A DNA stretch of 64,000 nt from Pseudomonas gingeri (GCF_013386165.1 NZ_JACAOS010000017.1:268986-332985); one strand, 5' to 3'. Counted from the stretch's first letter, positions 9,005-18,306 are shown. Notes: a model not told the origin generated them from the letters alone. Numbers and translations are program-made.

Positions 9005-9415
9005 CTAAGGTCTCGAAAGTCTTGTTTTCATTAGCACGGGTGCGAACCAGCTGACCGACTGGGTCAGCACGAAGACACCGAAGACTGCTATCGGCGCCAA
9101 TGGCTTCACACCTGCGAACGTCAGTGCAAACAGCACTGCCGTCAAAATCAATTTACCCGCCTCGCCGGCATAAAAAGACCGGACGATGGACTGGGCTGCT
9201 CGGGCGCCGGAAAACCGAAAGGCCCTGTGAGCAAAATACACATTGGGGAGCAAGGCTATCAGGCCTCCGCAGAGTCCTGAATATCCGGCAACGACTCCAT
9301 GCCATTGCCAAAGCGCCAACGCCGCCACCAGCAAAACGACAAACTGGGCCAACAAAACCGGAAATACCGCCAAGCGATGGAACGGCAACCTGTTTGGCCT
9401 GCGGGTTTCCATCAC
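9005..9415 (-). CDS. atpI: ATP synthase protein I
   Basis: 136 aa, four predicted membrane helices. AtpI assists assembly of the c-ring and is not part of the final enzyme. Starts at 9415 (GTG) and 9412 (ATG) are adjacent, and both lie in reach of the upstream GAGGAG, so the true start is one codon uncertain. It is the first gene of the atp operon, about 65 nt downstream of the predicted transcription start. Confidence 0.93.
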   Translation of the reverse strand: MMETRRPNRLPFHRLAVFPVLLAQFVVLLVAALALWQWHGVVAGYSGLCGGLIALLPNVYFAHRAFRFSGARAAQSIVRSFYAGEAGKLILTAVLFALTFAGVKPLAPIAVFGVFVLTQSVSWFAPVLMKTRLSRP

Positions 9416-9486
9416 TAGCGCTCCTCAAAGGTCGGCCGCCGCCAATCAATAACTTGGCATAAATTGTGCCGACAAAATGCGCGCAG

Positions 9487-9515
9487 AGTATAGGGGCGGT
9501 TCAGCCCCTATTCAA
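9487..9515 (-). promoter_or_regulatory. Sigma70 promoter of the atp operon
   Basis: On the minus strand, TTGAAT (9515-9510), a 17-bp spacer and TATACT (9492-9487) form a good sigma70 promoter. It lies in the 145-bp gap between atpI and parB. Confidence 0.7.
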
Positions 9516-9560
9516 CTGCCGGGTAGTGATTTCCGACTGCTCGCTACATGAGGAAATGTT

Positions 9561-10433
9561 TCAGCGGATGTGGGCGAGTACCCCTTGTAGTTCATCCAGG
9601 GAGTTATAGCGAATCACCAGTTGGCCTTTTCCTTTCTGACCATGGCGGATCTGCACCGCAGAGCCCAGCCGCTCTGCCAGGCGCTGTTCGAGGCGACTGA
9701 TATCCGGGTCGACCTTGGCCGGCTCGACAGGCTCCTGTTTGCCGCTCAGCCACTGGCGAACCAGTGCCTCGGTCTGGCGCACGGTGAGACCCCGTGCGAC
9801 AACATGTCGCGCCCCTTCGACCTGCCGGTCATCCGGCAAACCGAGCAAGGCACGGGCATGGCCCATTTCCAGGTCGCCATGGGACAACATGGTCTTGATC
9901 ACTTCCGGCAACGCGATCAGGCGCAGCAGGTTGGCCACGGTCACGCGGGACTTGCCCACCGCTTCGGCGACCTGTTGCTGGGTCAGCTGGAACTCCTGCT
10001 GCAAACGCTGCAGGGCCACGGCTTCCTCGATCGGGTTGAGGTCTTCGCGCTGGATGTTCTCGATCAGCGCCATGGCGATGGCGGTTTCATCCGGCACATC
10101 GCGGACCATGGCCGGAATGGTTTCCTGCCCGGCCTGCTGGCTGGCGCGCCAGCGGCGTTCACCGGCGATGATTTCAAAGCGACCGCTGCCGATGGGACGC
10201 ACCACGATCGGCTGCATCACGCCCTGGGCCTTGATCGATTGCGCCAGTTCTTCCAGTGCCTGCGGGTCCATGTCCCGGCGCGGCTGATACTTGCCGCGCT
10301 GGATCAGGTCCAGCGGCAGGTGCTGCAGTTCCCGTTGATCGGCCTGGACAGCCTGTTCTTCCAACGCGCTGACAGTCGGACCACTCAGCAGTGCATCCAG
10401 TCCACGTCCGAGACCTCGTTTCTTGACGGCCAT
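9561..10433 (-). CDS. parB: Chromosome partitioning protein ParB
   Basis: 290 aa. Binds parS sites and spreads, using CTP, to load the origin onto the segregation machinery with ParA and SMC. The N-terminus carries the GRGLDALLSG ParA-interaction peptide. The nuclease-like CTP domain contains GERRWRAS, followed by the helix-turn-helix GKSRVTVANLLRLIALP. Two parS-like sequences occur inside recF in this window. It lies 9 bp after parA. Confidence 0.98.
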   Translation of the reverse strand: MAVKKRGLGRGLDALLSGPTVSALEEQAVQADQRELQHLPLDLIQRGKYQPRRDMDPQALEELAQSIKAQGVMQPIVVRPIGSGRFEIIAGERRWRASQQAGQETIPAMVRDVPDETAIAMALIENIQREDLNPIEEAVALQRLQQEFQLTQQQVAEAVGKSRVTVANLLRLIALPEVIKTMLSHGDLEMGHARALLGLPDDRQVEGARHVVARGLTVRQTEALVRQWLSGKQEPVEPAKVDPDISRLEQRLAERLGSAVQIRHGQKGKGQLVIRYNSLDELQGVLAHIR

Positions 10434-10442
10434 GGGGATTCC

Positions 10443-11237
10443 TTAAGTTGCCGGAGCTGCGGTGCGTGAAGGGCGGCGTTGACGACGAACCATCTCGCCT
10501 GCCAGGGCCAGATAGGCCACGGCGCCACGAGATTGTTTGTCGTATGCCAGCGCCGGCATGCCGTAGCTCGGGGCCTCGGCCAGACGGATGTTGCGTGGAA
10601 TCACGGTGTCGTACAGCTGTTCACCGAAATGTTCCTTGAGCTGTGCGGAAACGTCGTTCATCAAACTCAGACGCGGGTCGTACATGGTCCGCAACAGGCC
10701 TTCGATCTTCAGCTCCGGATTGAGCAGCTCGGCGATGCGCTTGATGTTATCCACAAGGTCGCTGAGCCCTTCCAGGGCATAGTATTCACACTGCATGGGG
10801 ATAATCACGCCATCGGCGGCCACCAATGCATTGAGCGTCAGCATCGACAGCGACGGCGGGCAGTCGATGAGGACGTAGTCGTAATTCTCGCGAATCGGCG
10901 CCAGTGCGTTGCGCAGACGGCTTTCTTTCATCTGCATTTCCAGCAGCACCACTTCGGCCGCCGTCAGGTCGCGGTTGGCCGGCAGCAGTTGATAACCGCC
11001 ATGCTCGGAGAAGTGCATGGCCTGGGCCAGGTCGCATTCGCCGATCAGTACATCGTAGATGGAGTTTTCCAGGCCGTGCTTATCCACACCGCTACCCATG
11101 GTGGCGTTGCCCTGTGGATCGAGATCGATCAACAGCACCCGGCGCTTGGTCGCGACCAGGGATGCTGCGAGGTTGATGCAGGTGGTGGTCTTGCCCACAC
11201 CACCTTTCTGGTTCGCTATCGCGAATACCTTAGCCAT
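10443..11237 (-). CDS. parA: Chromosome partitioning ATPase ParA/Soj
   Basis: About 264 aa from ATG 11237. The frame extends upstream to a TTG at 11255, but that would overlap rsmG and lacks a family match. The deviant Walker A motif KGGVGKTT is at residues 10-17, with DLDPQGNATMG and DCPPSLSMLTLNAL as the switch motifs. ParA forms ATP-dependent DNA-bound dimers that move ParB-parS. Two perfect DnaA boxes (10747, 11080) fall inside the gene. Confidence 0.97.
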   Translation of the reverse strand: MAKVFAIANQKGGVGKTTTCINLAASLVATKRRVLLIDLDPQGNATMGSGVDKHGLENSIYDVLIGECDLAQAMHFSEHGGYQLLPANRDLTAAEVVLLEMQMKESRLRNALAPIRENYDYVLIDCPPSLSMLTLNALVAADGVIIPMQCEYYALEGLSDLVDNIKRIAELLNPELKIEGLLRTMYDPRLSLMNDVSAQLKEHFGEQLYDTVIPRNIRLAEAPSYGMPALAYDKQSRGAVAYLALAGEMVRRQRRPSRTAAPAT

Positions 11238-11255
11238 TCTTGCTTGTGTTCCCAA

Positions 11256-11900
11256 TCATGCCGTGCGGCGCAGTATCAGCAGATGGCGTTGGCCTTGGCA
11301 ACCGGGTACGGCCAAGGCGTGTTCGCTATCGAGGTGGAAGTCTGCCGGCAATGCTACCAGCTCATCCGCGGGATGGACGCCCTTCATTGCCAGCCAGCGT
11401 GTGTCAGCGTCGCCGAGGTGGCGAGTCCAGCCGGTGAAGTTCTCCATGCTGCTGAAGGCCCGGGAAATAATCCCGTTGAACGGCTGCGGCGGCTGGAAGG
11501 CTTCGACCCGACTGTGGATAACTTGCAGGTTGTCCAGCTTGAGTTCGAGTTTGACCTGGGTCAGGAAGCGGGTTTTCTTGCCGTTGCTGTCCAGACAGGT
11601 CACTTGCGAATCGGGAAACAGGATCGCCAGGGGAATCCCCGGCATCCCACCGCCGCTGCCGACATCCAGCCAGCGGCCGTTTTCGACGAAGGACATCACG
11701 CTCAGGCTGTCGAGCAGATGGCGCGAGACCATTTCGTCAGGATCACGAACGGCGGTGAGGTTGTAGGCCTGGTTCCATTTGATCAACAGGGCCAGATAAC
11801 CCAGCAGCAAGGCGTGCTGGGTTTCACTCAGGTTGACGCCGAGTTGGCGCGCACCTGTGGATAACTCTTCTGCGTGTTGCGAAGTAACCAACGAACTCAA
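11256..11900 (-). CDS. rsmG: 16S rRNA (guanine527-N7)-methyltransferase RsmG
   Basis: 214 aa. SAM-dependent m7G methylation of 16S rRNA. The SAM loop is DVGSGGGMPGIPLAI, preceded by LLDSLSVM. The start is a TTG at 11900 that overlaps the mnmG stop (TTGA), with GGAG 8 nt upstream, so translation is probably coupled to mnmG. Two perfect DnaA boxes (11513, 11856) lie within the gene. Confidence 0.95.
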   Translation of the reverse strand: MSSLVTSQHAEELSTGARQLGVNLSETQHALLLGYLALLIKWNQAYNLTAVRDPDEMVSRHLLDSLSVMSFVENGRWLDVGSGGGMPGIPLAILFPDSQVTCLDSNGKKTRFLTQVKLELKLDNLQVIHSRVEAFQPPQPFNGIISRAFSSMENFTGWTRHLGDADTRWLAMKGVHPADELVALPADFHLDSEHALAVPGCQGQRHLLILRRTA

Positions 11901-13792
11901 GCGCTTTGCTCCAACTGACGGCCGGCGCCGCGTTTTTTCAGGTGAATCATCAACAGGGAAATCGCCGCCGGCGTCACACCCGGGATCCGCGAAGCCTGGC
12001 CGAGCGTCTCCGGACGCGTGGCGCCGAGCTTGCCCTGGATCTCCTTGGACAGGCCGGAGATGGTGGTGTACTCGATATCCACAGGCAGTTTGGTGTCTTC
12101 GCTGGCGCGCAGACGAGCAATCTCGTCCTGCTGACGGTCGATATACCCGGCGTATTTGGTCTTGATCTCGACCTGCTCGGCGACTTGCGGGTCTTCAGCG
12201 CCCTGCCCGGTCACGGCGACCAGACCAGCGTAGTCGATTTCCGGACGGCTCAGCAGATTCAGCAAGTTGTATTCGTGGGTCAGCGGTGTACCGAATTTTT
12301 CGGCAATGGCATCGCCCTGTTCGGTACCCGGGCGAACCCAGGTGCTTTTCAGCCGCTGTTCTTCCAGCTCGATGCTTTCGCGTTTGGTGCAGAACGCCGC
12401 CCAGCGGGCGTCATCCACCAGACCCAGTTCGCGACCTTTTTCGGTCAGACGCAGGTCGGCGTTGTCTTCGCGCAGGATCAGCCGGTATTCGGCGCGGGAG
12501 GTGAACATCCGATACGGTTCCTGGGTACCCAGGGTAATCAGGTCGTCGACCAACACACCGATGTACGCCTCGTCGCGACGCGGACACCAGCTGTCCTTGC
12601 CTTGGGCACGCAGTGCGGCGTTGGCTCCGGCCAACAAACCTTGGGCACCGGCTTCTTCGTAACCGGTGGTGCCGTTGATTTGTCCGGCAAAGAACAAACC
12701 GCCGATGACCTTGGTTTCCAGGCTGTACTTCAAGTCACGGGGATCGAAGTAGTCGTACTCGATGGCATAACCCGGCCGCACGATATGGGCGTTTTCCATG
12801 CCGCGGATCGACTGGACGATCTGCAACTGCACGTCGAACGGCAAGGATGTGGATATCCCGTTCGGGTACAGCTCGTGGGTGGTCAGGCCTTCGGGCTCGA
12901 TAAAGACCTGGTGGCTTTCCTTGTCGGCAAAGCGATGAATCTTGTCTTCGATCGACGGGCAATAGCGCGGGCCGATGCCTTCGATCACCCCGGAATACAT
13001 CGGCGAACGATCGAGGTTCGCAGCAATGATTTCGTGGGTGCGGGCGTTGGTGTGGGTAATCCAGCAACTGACCTGCCGTGGATGCTGCTCTTTCGAGCCC
13101 ATGAACGACATCACCGGAATCGGCGTATCGCCCGGTTGTTCGGACATCACCGAGAAATCCACAGAGCGACCGTCGATACGTGGCGGTGTGCCCGTTTTCA
13201 GCCGGCCAACCCTTAGCGGCAGCTCCCGCAGACGTTTAGCCAGGGCAATCGACGGTGGATCGCCGGCACGGCCGCCGGAATAGTTCTGCATCCCGATGTG
13301 GATAAGTCCACCGAGGAAGGTGCCGGTGGTCAACACCACGGATTCGGCGAAGAAGCGCAGACCCATTTGGGTCACCACACCGCGAACCTGGTCCTGCTCG
13401 ACGATCAGGTCGTCGGCGGCCTGCTGAAATATCCACAGGTTCGGCTGGTTCTCCAGGATCTCGCGCACCGCGGCCTTGTACAGAATGCGGTCGGCCTGGG
13501 CGCGGGTAGCGCGCACGGCTGGGCCTTTGCGACTGTTCAAGACGCGAAACTGAATGCCGCCCTTATCGGTGGCGATGGCCATCGCGCCGCCGAGGGCATC
13601 GATTTCCTTCACCAGATGGCTTTTGCCGATCCCGCCGATCGCGGGGTTGCAACTCATGGCACCGAGGGTTTCCACGTTATGCGTCAGCAGCAGGGTTTTT
13701 GCCCCCATGCGTGCGGACGCCAGTGCTGCCTCGGTACCGGCATGACCGCCGCCGATGACGATCACTTCAAAACGGGAAGGGAAATCCACCAC
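11897..13792 (-). CDS. mnmG: tRNA uridine-5-carboxymethylaminomethyl modification enzyme MnmG (GidA)
   Basis: 631 aa, full length. FAD-binding GGGHAGTEAA is near the N-terminus and the second signature is NGTTGYEEAGAQGLLAG. With MnmE it modifies wobble U34 of several tRNAs. Tandem GTG codons (13792, 13789) offer two starts; the upstream AGG is better spaced for the second. It is preceded by an AT-rich region with DnaA boxes. Confidence 0.98.
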   Translation of the reverse strand: MVDFPSRFEVIVIGGGHAGTEAALASARMGAKTLLLTHNVETLGAMSCNPAIGGIGKSHLVKEIDALGGAMAIATDKGGIQFRVLNSRKGPAVRATRAQADRILYKAAVREILENQPNLWIFQQAADDLIVEQDQVRGVVTQMGLRFFAESVVLTTGTFLGGLIHIGMQNYSGGRAGDPPSIALAKRLRELPLRVGRLKTGTPPRIDGRSVDFSVMSEQPGDTPIPVMSFMGSKEQHPRQVSCWITHTNARTHEIIAANLDRSPMYSGVIEGIGPRYCPSIEDKIHRFADKESHQVFIEPEGLTTHELYPNGISTSLPFDVQLQIVQSIRGMENAHIVRPGYAIEYDYFDPRDLKYSLETKVIGGLFFAGQINGTTGYEEAGAQGLLAGANAALRAQGKDSWCPRRDEAYIGVLVDDLITLGTQEPYRMFTSRAEYRLILREDNADLRLTEKGRELGLVDDARWAAFCTKRESIELEEQRLKSTWVRPGTEQGDAIAEKFGTPLTHEYNLLNLLSRPEIDYAGLVAVTGQGAEDPQVAEQVEIKTKYAGYIDRQQDEIARLRASEDTKLPVDIEYTTISGLSKEIQGKLGATRPETLGQASRIPGVTPAAISLLMIHLKKRGAGRQLEQSA

Positions 13793-13861
13793 GCACCTCG
13801 TGCCTGCTTCAAGTAGGTAATTAGGAATGGGTTTGGCTCAGGTTTTTGAACCAGGTCGACA

Positions 13862-13890
13862 AGTATAGGGGCTTCCCCCTTCCTAAAGAA
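13862..13890 (-). promoter_or_regulatory. Candidate mnmG promoter
   Basis: On the minus strand, TATACT (13867-13862) is preceded 17 bp upstream by TTCTTT (13890-13885). The -10 is strong and the -35 weak. The -10 sits in the same context, GCCCCTATACT, as the atp promoter. Confidence 0.4.
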
Positions 13891-14203
13891 CCCTTTGCAC
13901 AAAATTTAACCAGCTGTGGAGAAGTGCGGACAATAGAAATTAAAAAGAAAGAAATTTATTAAATCTTTGTTTTTATGTTTATTCTTAGTGAGCACCCTTT
14001 CTGTGGATAAGGTTCTACAGGCCTTATTTATCAATGTGTACAGAGGTTCAAAAGTCTGTGGTCATGTGGCCACGAGGGGTTGGGATAACCGGTCTAAGCC
14101 TGTGGATTAAACGGATGGTTATCCACAAGCGGGTTCATCCTCCGTTTTCAAGCCCACTTATCAACTGACCTGAGGCACGGTTATTCACAGGGCTTAATCC
14201 ACA
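13868..14203. other. DnaA-box cluster with AT-rich stretch between mnmG and mnmE (origin-like region)
   Basis: This covers the core of a gene-free gap of more than 550 bp. An A/T-rich segment at about 13931-13986 is followed by DnaA boxes: perfect TGTGGATAA at 14002 and TTATCCACA at 14119, TTATTCACA at 14181, and one-mismatch versions at 13915, 14101 and 14195. No coding potential is apparent. A DnaA-box cluster upstream of gidA has been described in Pseudomonas. Whether it initiates replication cannot be read from sequence. Confidence 0.65.
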
Positions 14204-14303
14204 GAAAAATGCCTGGTGGGGCAAATTCCAGGCAGCCGAAAGCCGCCGGAACGATTCGAAATCATTCGGCGACCAGACAAACCAATAGGATTTATGCCCG
14301 CTA

Positions 14304-14331
14304 TGTAGGAGCGAGCTTGCTCGCGATAGCG
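14304..14331 (+). repeat. Single REP-like element
   Basis: TGTAGGAGCGAGCTTGCTCG begins a palindromic REP unit of the Pseudomonas type, standing alone between the origin-like cluster and mnmE. A short GCGCC/GGCGC hairpin follows. The rest of the gap to mnmE shows nothing more. Confidence 0.7.
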
Positions 14332-14375
14332 CCGCCAGGCGCTACCCGAACCAGAGAAAGGGCTGAAGCCGGGCG

Positions 14376-15746
14376 CTATTTACCGATACAGAAGCTGGAA
14401 AAGATCCGCCCCAGCAGGTCATCGGAGCTGAATGCCCCGGTAATTTCACCCAGGAACTGCTGGGCGTGCCGTAGATCCTCAGCCAACAGCTCGCCGGCGC
14501 CCGCCAGGGTCAGCTGTGCATGACCGTGCTCCAAGGCCGCGCTGGCATGACGCAGGGCTTCCAGATGGCGTCGGCGAGCGCTGAAGCTGCTCTCGGAGGT
14601 CTGCTCATAGCCCATGCAGGCCTTGAGATGCTCGCGTAACAGCTCCAGCCCTTCACCACCGACCTTGGCACTCAGGCTGATGGTGACATGGCCATCCTCG
14701 CTGACTTCCATCGCCATGGCTTCGCCGCTCAGATCGGCCTTGTTACGGATCAAGGTGACCTTGGCCGGATCTGGCCGCTGCTCGAGGAATTCCGGCCACA
14801 AGGCAAAAGGATCCACAGCCTCCGGTGCGGTGGCATCCACCACCAGCAACACCCGATCGGCTTCGCCAATGGCCTTGAGTGCCCGTTCCACACCGATCTT
14901 TTCCACCTGGTCGTCGGTATCACGCAAACCTGCGGTATCCACCACATGCAGGGGCATGCCATCGATGTGGATATGTTCACGCAGGACATCACGGGTGGTG
15001 CCGGCGATCTCGGTGACAATGGCCGCCTCGCGACCCGCCAAGGCGTTGAGCAGGCTCGACTTGCCGGCATTCGGCCGGCCGGCAATCACCACTGTCATGC
15101 CGTCACGCAACAAGGCACCCTGCCCGGCTTCGCGCATCACTGTGGATAACTCATTGCGTACGGTATTGAGCAAGGACAGCACATGACCGTCGGCGAGGAA
15201 GTCGATTTCTTCCTCGGGAAAGTCGATGGCCGCTTCCACATAGATCCGCAGACCGATGAGTTGTTCAGTGAGGTTATGCACACGCATGGAAAATGCGCCC
15301 TGCAACGAACGCAGCGCATTGCGCGCCGCCTGTGCGGAACTGGCTTCGATCAGATCGGCAATCGCCTCGGCCTGGGCCAGGTCGAGTTTGTCATTGAGAA
15401 ACGCCCGTTCGCTGAATTCCCCCGGCCGCGCCAGTCGGCAACCCAGTTGCAGACAACGCTGCAGCAACATATCGAGGACCACCGGACCACCGTGGCCCTG
15501 CAGTTCAAGCACATCTTCCCCGGTAAAGGAGTTCGGCCCCGGGAAATACAGCGCGATACCCTCATCGAGCACGTCAGCATTTCCATCGAGAAACGGGCCG
15601 TAATGGGCATACCGCGGTTTCAACTCGCGCCCGGCGATGGCCAGCGCCGCGGCGTGTGCCAGAGGCCCGGAAAGTCGGACGATACCGACCCCACCACGGC
15701 CCTGGGCGGTGGCAACGGCGGCGATGGTTTCCCGAGGAGCATTCAT
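14376..15746 (-). CDS. mnmE: tRNA modification GTPase MnmE (TrmE/ThdF)
   Basis: 456 aa from ATG 15746, where the family N-terminus MNAPRETIAAVATAQGRGG begins; the frame continues 12 codons upstream without homology. The N-terminal tetrahydrofolate-binding domain and a helical domain surround a G domain with GRPNAGKSSLLN, TTRD, DTAG and NKAD. The C-terminal CIGK carries the essential cysteine. Partner of MnmG in U34 modification. Confidence 0.98.
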   Translation of the reverse strand: MNAPRETIAAVATAQGRGGVGIVRLSGPLAHAAALAIAGRELKPRYAHYGPFLDGNADVLDEGIALYFPGPNSFTGEDVLELQGHGGPVVLDMLLQRCLQLGCRLARPGEFSERAFLNDKLDLAQAEAIADLIEASSAQAARNALRSLQGAFSMRVHNLTEQLIGLRIYVEAAIDFPEEEIDFLADGHVLSLLNTVRNELSTVMREAGQGALLRDGMTVVIAGRPNAGKSSLLNALAGREAAIVTEIAGTTRDVLREHIHIDGMPLHVVDTAGLRDTDDQVEKIGVERALKAIGEADRVLLVVDATAPEAVDPFALWPEFLEQRPDPAKVTLIRNKADLSGEAMAMEVSEDGHVTISLSAKVGGEGLELLREHLKACMGYEQTSESSFSARRRHLEALRHASAALEHGHAQLTLAGAGELLAEDLRHAQQFLGEITGAFSSDDLLGRIFSSFCIGK

Positions 15747-15780
15747 GAATCGGGTCTCGACACTAAAAATGACAGATAGC

Positions 15781-15805
15781 AAAACGCCCCACTAGGGGGC
15801 GTCTT
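15781..15805 (-). terminator. Probable terminator after yidC
   Basis: The stem ACGCCCC/GGGGCGT (15784-15790 with 15796-15802) is followed on the minus strand by a short T run. It sits between yidC and mnmE, with a perfect DnaA box at 15812-15820 beside it. Confidence 0.55.
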
Positions 15806-15827
15806 GAGTGGTTATCCACAGAGTAGG

Positions 15828-17510
15828 TTACGCAGTGGCTTTCTTGGTAGCCGCTTCGATCTTACGTGTGATGTACCACTGTTGGGTGATGGACAGGCAG
15901 TTGTTCACAACCCAGTACAGCACCAGACCTGCAGGGAACCACAGGAAGAAGAAGGTGAAGATGATTGGCATCAGCTTCATCACCTTGGCCTGCATCGGAT
16001 CCGGCGGAGTCGGGTTCAGACGCTGCTGGATGAACATGGTTGCGCCCATGATGATCGGCAGGATGAAGAACGGATCCTTGATCGACAGGTCGGTAATCCA
16101 CAGGATGAATGGTGCCTGGCGCATTTCAACGCTTTCCAGCAACACCCAGTACAGGGAAAGGAAAACCGGCATCTGCACCAGGATCGGCAAGCAGCCGCCC
16201 AGTGGATTGATCTTCTCTTTCTTGTACAACTCCATCATGGCTTGCGACATTTTCTGCCGGTCGTCGCCATGTTGCTCTTTCAGTGCCGCCAGTTTCGGTG
16301 CCACGGCACGCATGCGCGCCATCGATTTGTAGCTGGCCGCCGACAATGGGAAGAACAGACCCTTGATCAGCATGGTCAGAACGATGATCGAGAAGCCCCA
16401 GTTACCCAGCAGGCTGTGGATATGTTGCAGCAGCCAGAAGATCGGTTGGGCGATAAACCACAGGATGCCGTAGTCGACCGTCAGTTCCAGGCCTGGGGAC
16501 AACTGTTTCAGCACAGCCTGGCTTTTCGGACCGGCGTACAGAACGGCGCTGGTTTCGGTTTTCTGGCCTGGTGCCAGAGTCAGCGAAGGACCGGTATAGC
16601 CGATGATGTAGTTGCCTTGGCTATCCTTGCGGGTGGTCACGACATTGCTGTCGCCCTTGGCCGGAACCCAAGCGGTCACAAAGTAGTGTTGCAGCCAGGC
16701 AACCCAACCACCTTGGACGGTTTCCTTCAGCTGGCCCTTGTCGATATCTTTCATCGACACTTTTTTGTACGGCTCGGAACTTGTCCACAGGGCGGCGCCC
16801 AGGTAAGTCGCGGTGCCGGTGGCGGTGCTGGAGGATGGATCGGTGCTGTTATCGCGTTTCAGCTGGGCGAACATCGCACCCGACCAAGGCTGGGCGCTTT
16901 CGTTGTCGATCAGATAAGACACGGTCATGTCATACAGGCCGCGTTTCAGAGTGAAACGCTTGATGTAATTGACACCGTTCTCGCTGAATTTCAGGTCGAC
17001 GACCACTTGGTCCTGACCATCAGCCAGCTGATAACTTTTCTGTGCCGAAGCATACAGCGGGCGACCGGCCGAACTGGCGTCTGGACCGTTGGTACCGATC
17101 AGGCCACTCTGGGCCAGGTAGGTACGCTCGCCACCGTTGTCGAACAACTGGAAAGGAATTTCCGGATGATCCTGACGACGTGGATAAAGTGGCAGCTTCA
17201 GCTGAACAACATCCCCACCTTTCGGATCGATAGCCAGGTCGAGCACATCCGTTTTGATATGGATGAGGTCGTTGCTGACAGCCACCGGTGCTTCAACAGG
17301 TGCACTGGTGTCATTGGCTGCACGTGGAATGTCATCACTGGCGCTTGCTTTGTTACCAGATACCGAATCCGGCAAGCCGGGAACAGTGGTGCTGGAAGCG
17401 ACATTCTGGGTCGGCAAGGCAGCTTGACCGTAGTCCTGGTTCCATTTCAGGACCCCGACATAGGTCACGATTGCCAGGGCGACGATCAGGATCGTGCGTT
17501 TGATATCCAT
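15828..17510 (-). CDS. yidC: Membrane protein insertase YidC
   Basis: 560 aa. The N-terminal membrane anchor (MDIKRTILIVALAIVTYVGV) precedes a low-complexity stretch and the large periplasmic beta domain. The C-terminal five-helix insertase core includes NPLGGCLPILVQMPVFLSLY and LMPIIFTFFFLWFPAGLVLY. YidC inserts membrane proteins alone or with SecYEG, including the ATP synthase c subunit encoded nearby. It lies 2 bp after yidD in the rpmH operon. Confidence 0.98.
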   Translation of the reverse strand: MDIKRTILIVALAIVTYVGVLKWNQDYGQAALPTQNVASSTTVPGLPDSVSGNKASASDDIPRAANDTSAPVEAPVAVSNDLIHIKTDVLDLAIDPKGGDVVQLKLPLYPRRQDHPEIPFQLFDNGGERTYLAQSGLIGTNGPDASSAGRPLYASAQKSYQLADGQDQVVVDLKFSENGVNYIKRFTLKRGLYDMTVSYLIDNESAQPWSGAMFAQLKRDNSTDPSSSTATGTATYLGAALWTSSEPYKKVSMKDIDKGQLKETVQGGWVAWLQHYFVTAWVPAKGDSNVVTTRKDSQGNYIIGYTGPSLTLAPGQKTETSAVLYAGPKSQAVLKQLSPGLELTVDYGILWFIAQPIFWLLQHIHSLLGNWGFSIIVLTMLIKGLFFPLSAASYKSMARMRAVAPKLAALKEQHGDDRQKMSQAMMELYKKEKINPLGGCLPILVQMPVFLSLYWVLLESVEMRQAPFILWITDLSIKDPFFILPIIMGATMFIQQRLNPTPPDPMQAKVMKLMPIIFTFFFLWFPAGLVLYWVVNNCLSITQQWYITRKIEAATKKATA

Positions 17511-17512
17511 GA

Positions 17513-17758
17513 TTACTCGGCCATCGAAGAAGAACGGGAGGTAGGGATTGGTGGAACCGGGTCATAACCACCGGCATTCCACGGATGACAGCGACCTAAG
17601 CGACGAACGGTCAGCCAGCCACCGCGCAGGAGTCCATGAGTTTCGATGGCTTCATACGCGTAGCAAGAACAACTGGGGTAGAAACGACAGTGATTGGCCA
17701 TCAAGGGACTGATGGCATAGCGATAAAACTGGATCGGAACGAGGGCCAGTTTACGCAT
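17513..17758 (-). CDS. yidD: Membrane protein insertion efficiency factor YidD
   Basis: 81 aa small amphipathic protein with the family motif CRFYPSCSCYAYEAI and RLGRCHPWNAGGYDPVP. Helps YidC-dependent insertion. Its start overlaps the end of rnpA by 8 bp, so translation is probably coupled. Confidence 0.95.
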   Translation of the reverse strand: MRKLALVPIQFYRYAISPLMANHCRFYPSCSCYAYEAIETHGLLRGGWLTVRRLGRCHPWNAGGYDPVPPIPTSRSSSMAE

Positions 17759-18158
17759 CTGGGCTGTCTACCCCCACATTTTCGGTTTTGCCTGCAGGTA
17801 CCGCTGGCGCCGTACGGGCCAGGCGTTTCCAGAGTTTGCCGAAATGCTGGATCAATTCAGGGTTTTCGATATCGCCCAGACCTTTGCGCGCGACGATAAC
17901 GATGTCCCAGCCGACCAGTGAATCCTGGTGCAGACGGAACGAATCGCGCATCAGACGTTTGAGGCGATTGCGCTGAACGGAGAGCTTGACGCTCTTTTTA
18001 CCGATAACCAGCCCCAGGCGGGGATGATCAAGGTCGTTGTTGCGCGCAAGGAGCAGGAGATTTTTCCCCGGAACCTTGCCGGTGGGGGAGTCAAAGACTG
18101 CCTTGAAATGCCGAGGAGTAAGCAGACGCTTTTCCCGACTGAAGTCCTGACTCACCAC
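17751..18158 (-). CDS. rnpA: Ribonuclease P protein component
   Basis: About 135 aa from GTG 18158 (a second GTG follows at 18155). The N-terminus then reads VSQDFSREKRLLTPRHFKAV, as in other pseudomonads; the open frame runs further upstream through rpmH and is not expected to be translated. The RNA-binding motif RNRLKRLMRDSFR is intact. It assists the RNase P ribozyme in 5' tRNA maturation. It lies 13 bp after rpmH. Confidence 0.95.
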   Translation of the reverse strand: MVSQDFSREKRLLTPRHFKAVFDSPTGKVPGKNLLLLARNNDLDHPRLGLVIGKKSVKLSVQRNRLKRLMRDSFRLHQDSLVGWDIVIVARKGLGDIENPELIQHFGKLWKRLARTAPAVPAGKTENVGVDSPDA

Positions 18159-18171
18159 CCGCGCCGGATTA

Positions 18172-18306
18172 TCAAACTGCCAGACGAGCACGGCCTTTGG
18201 CGCGGCGACGCGACAGGACGGCACGACCGTTCTTGGTTGCCATGCGAGCACGGAAGCCGTGGGTGCGGGCGCGTTTGATAGTGCTGGGTTGGAAAGTACG
18301 TTTCAT
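18172..18306 (-). CDS. rpmH: 50S ribosomal protein L34
   Basis: 44 aa, highly basic. Translation from ATG 18306 gives MKRTFQPSTIKRARTHGFRA at the N-terminus and ends in GRARLAV before TGA at 18174-18172. This is the canonical L34. It is the first gene of the rpmH-rnpA-yidD-yidC operon and borders the origin. Confidence 0.98.
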   Translation of the reverse strand: MKRTFQPSTIKRARTHGFRARMATKNGRAVLSRRRAKGRARLAV

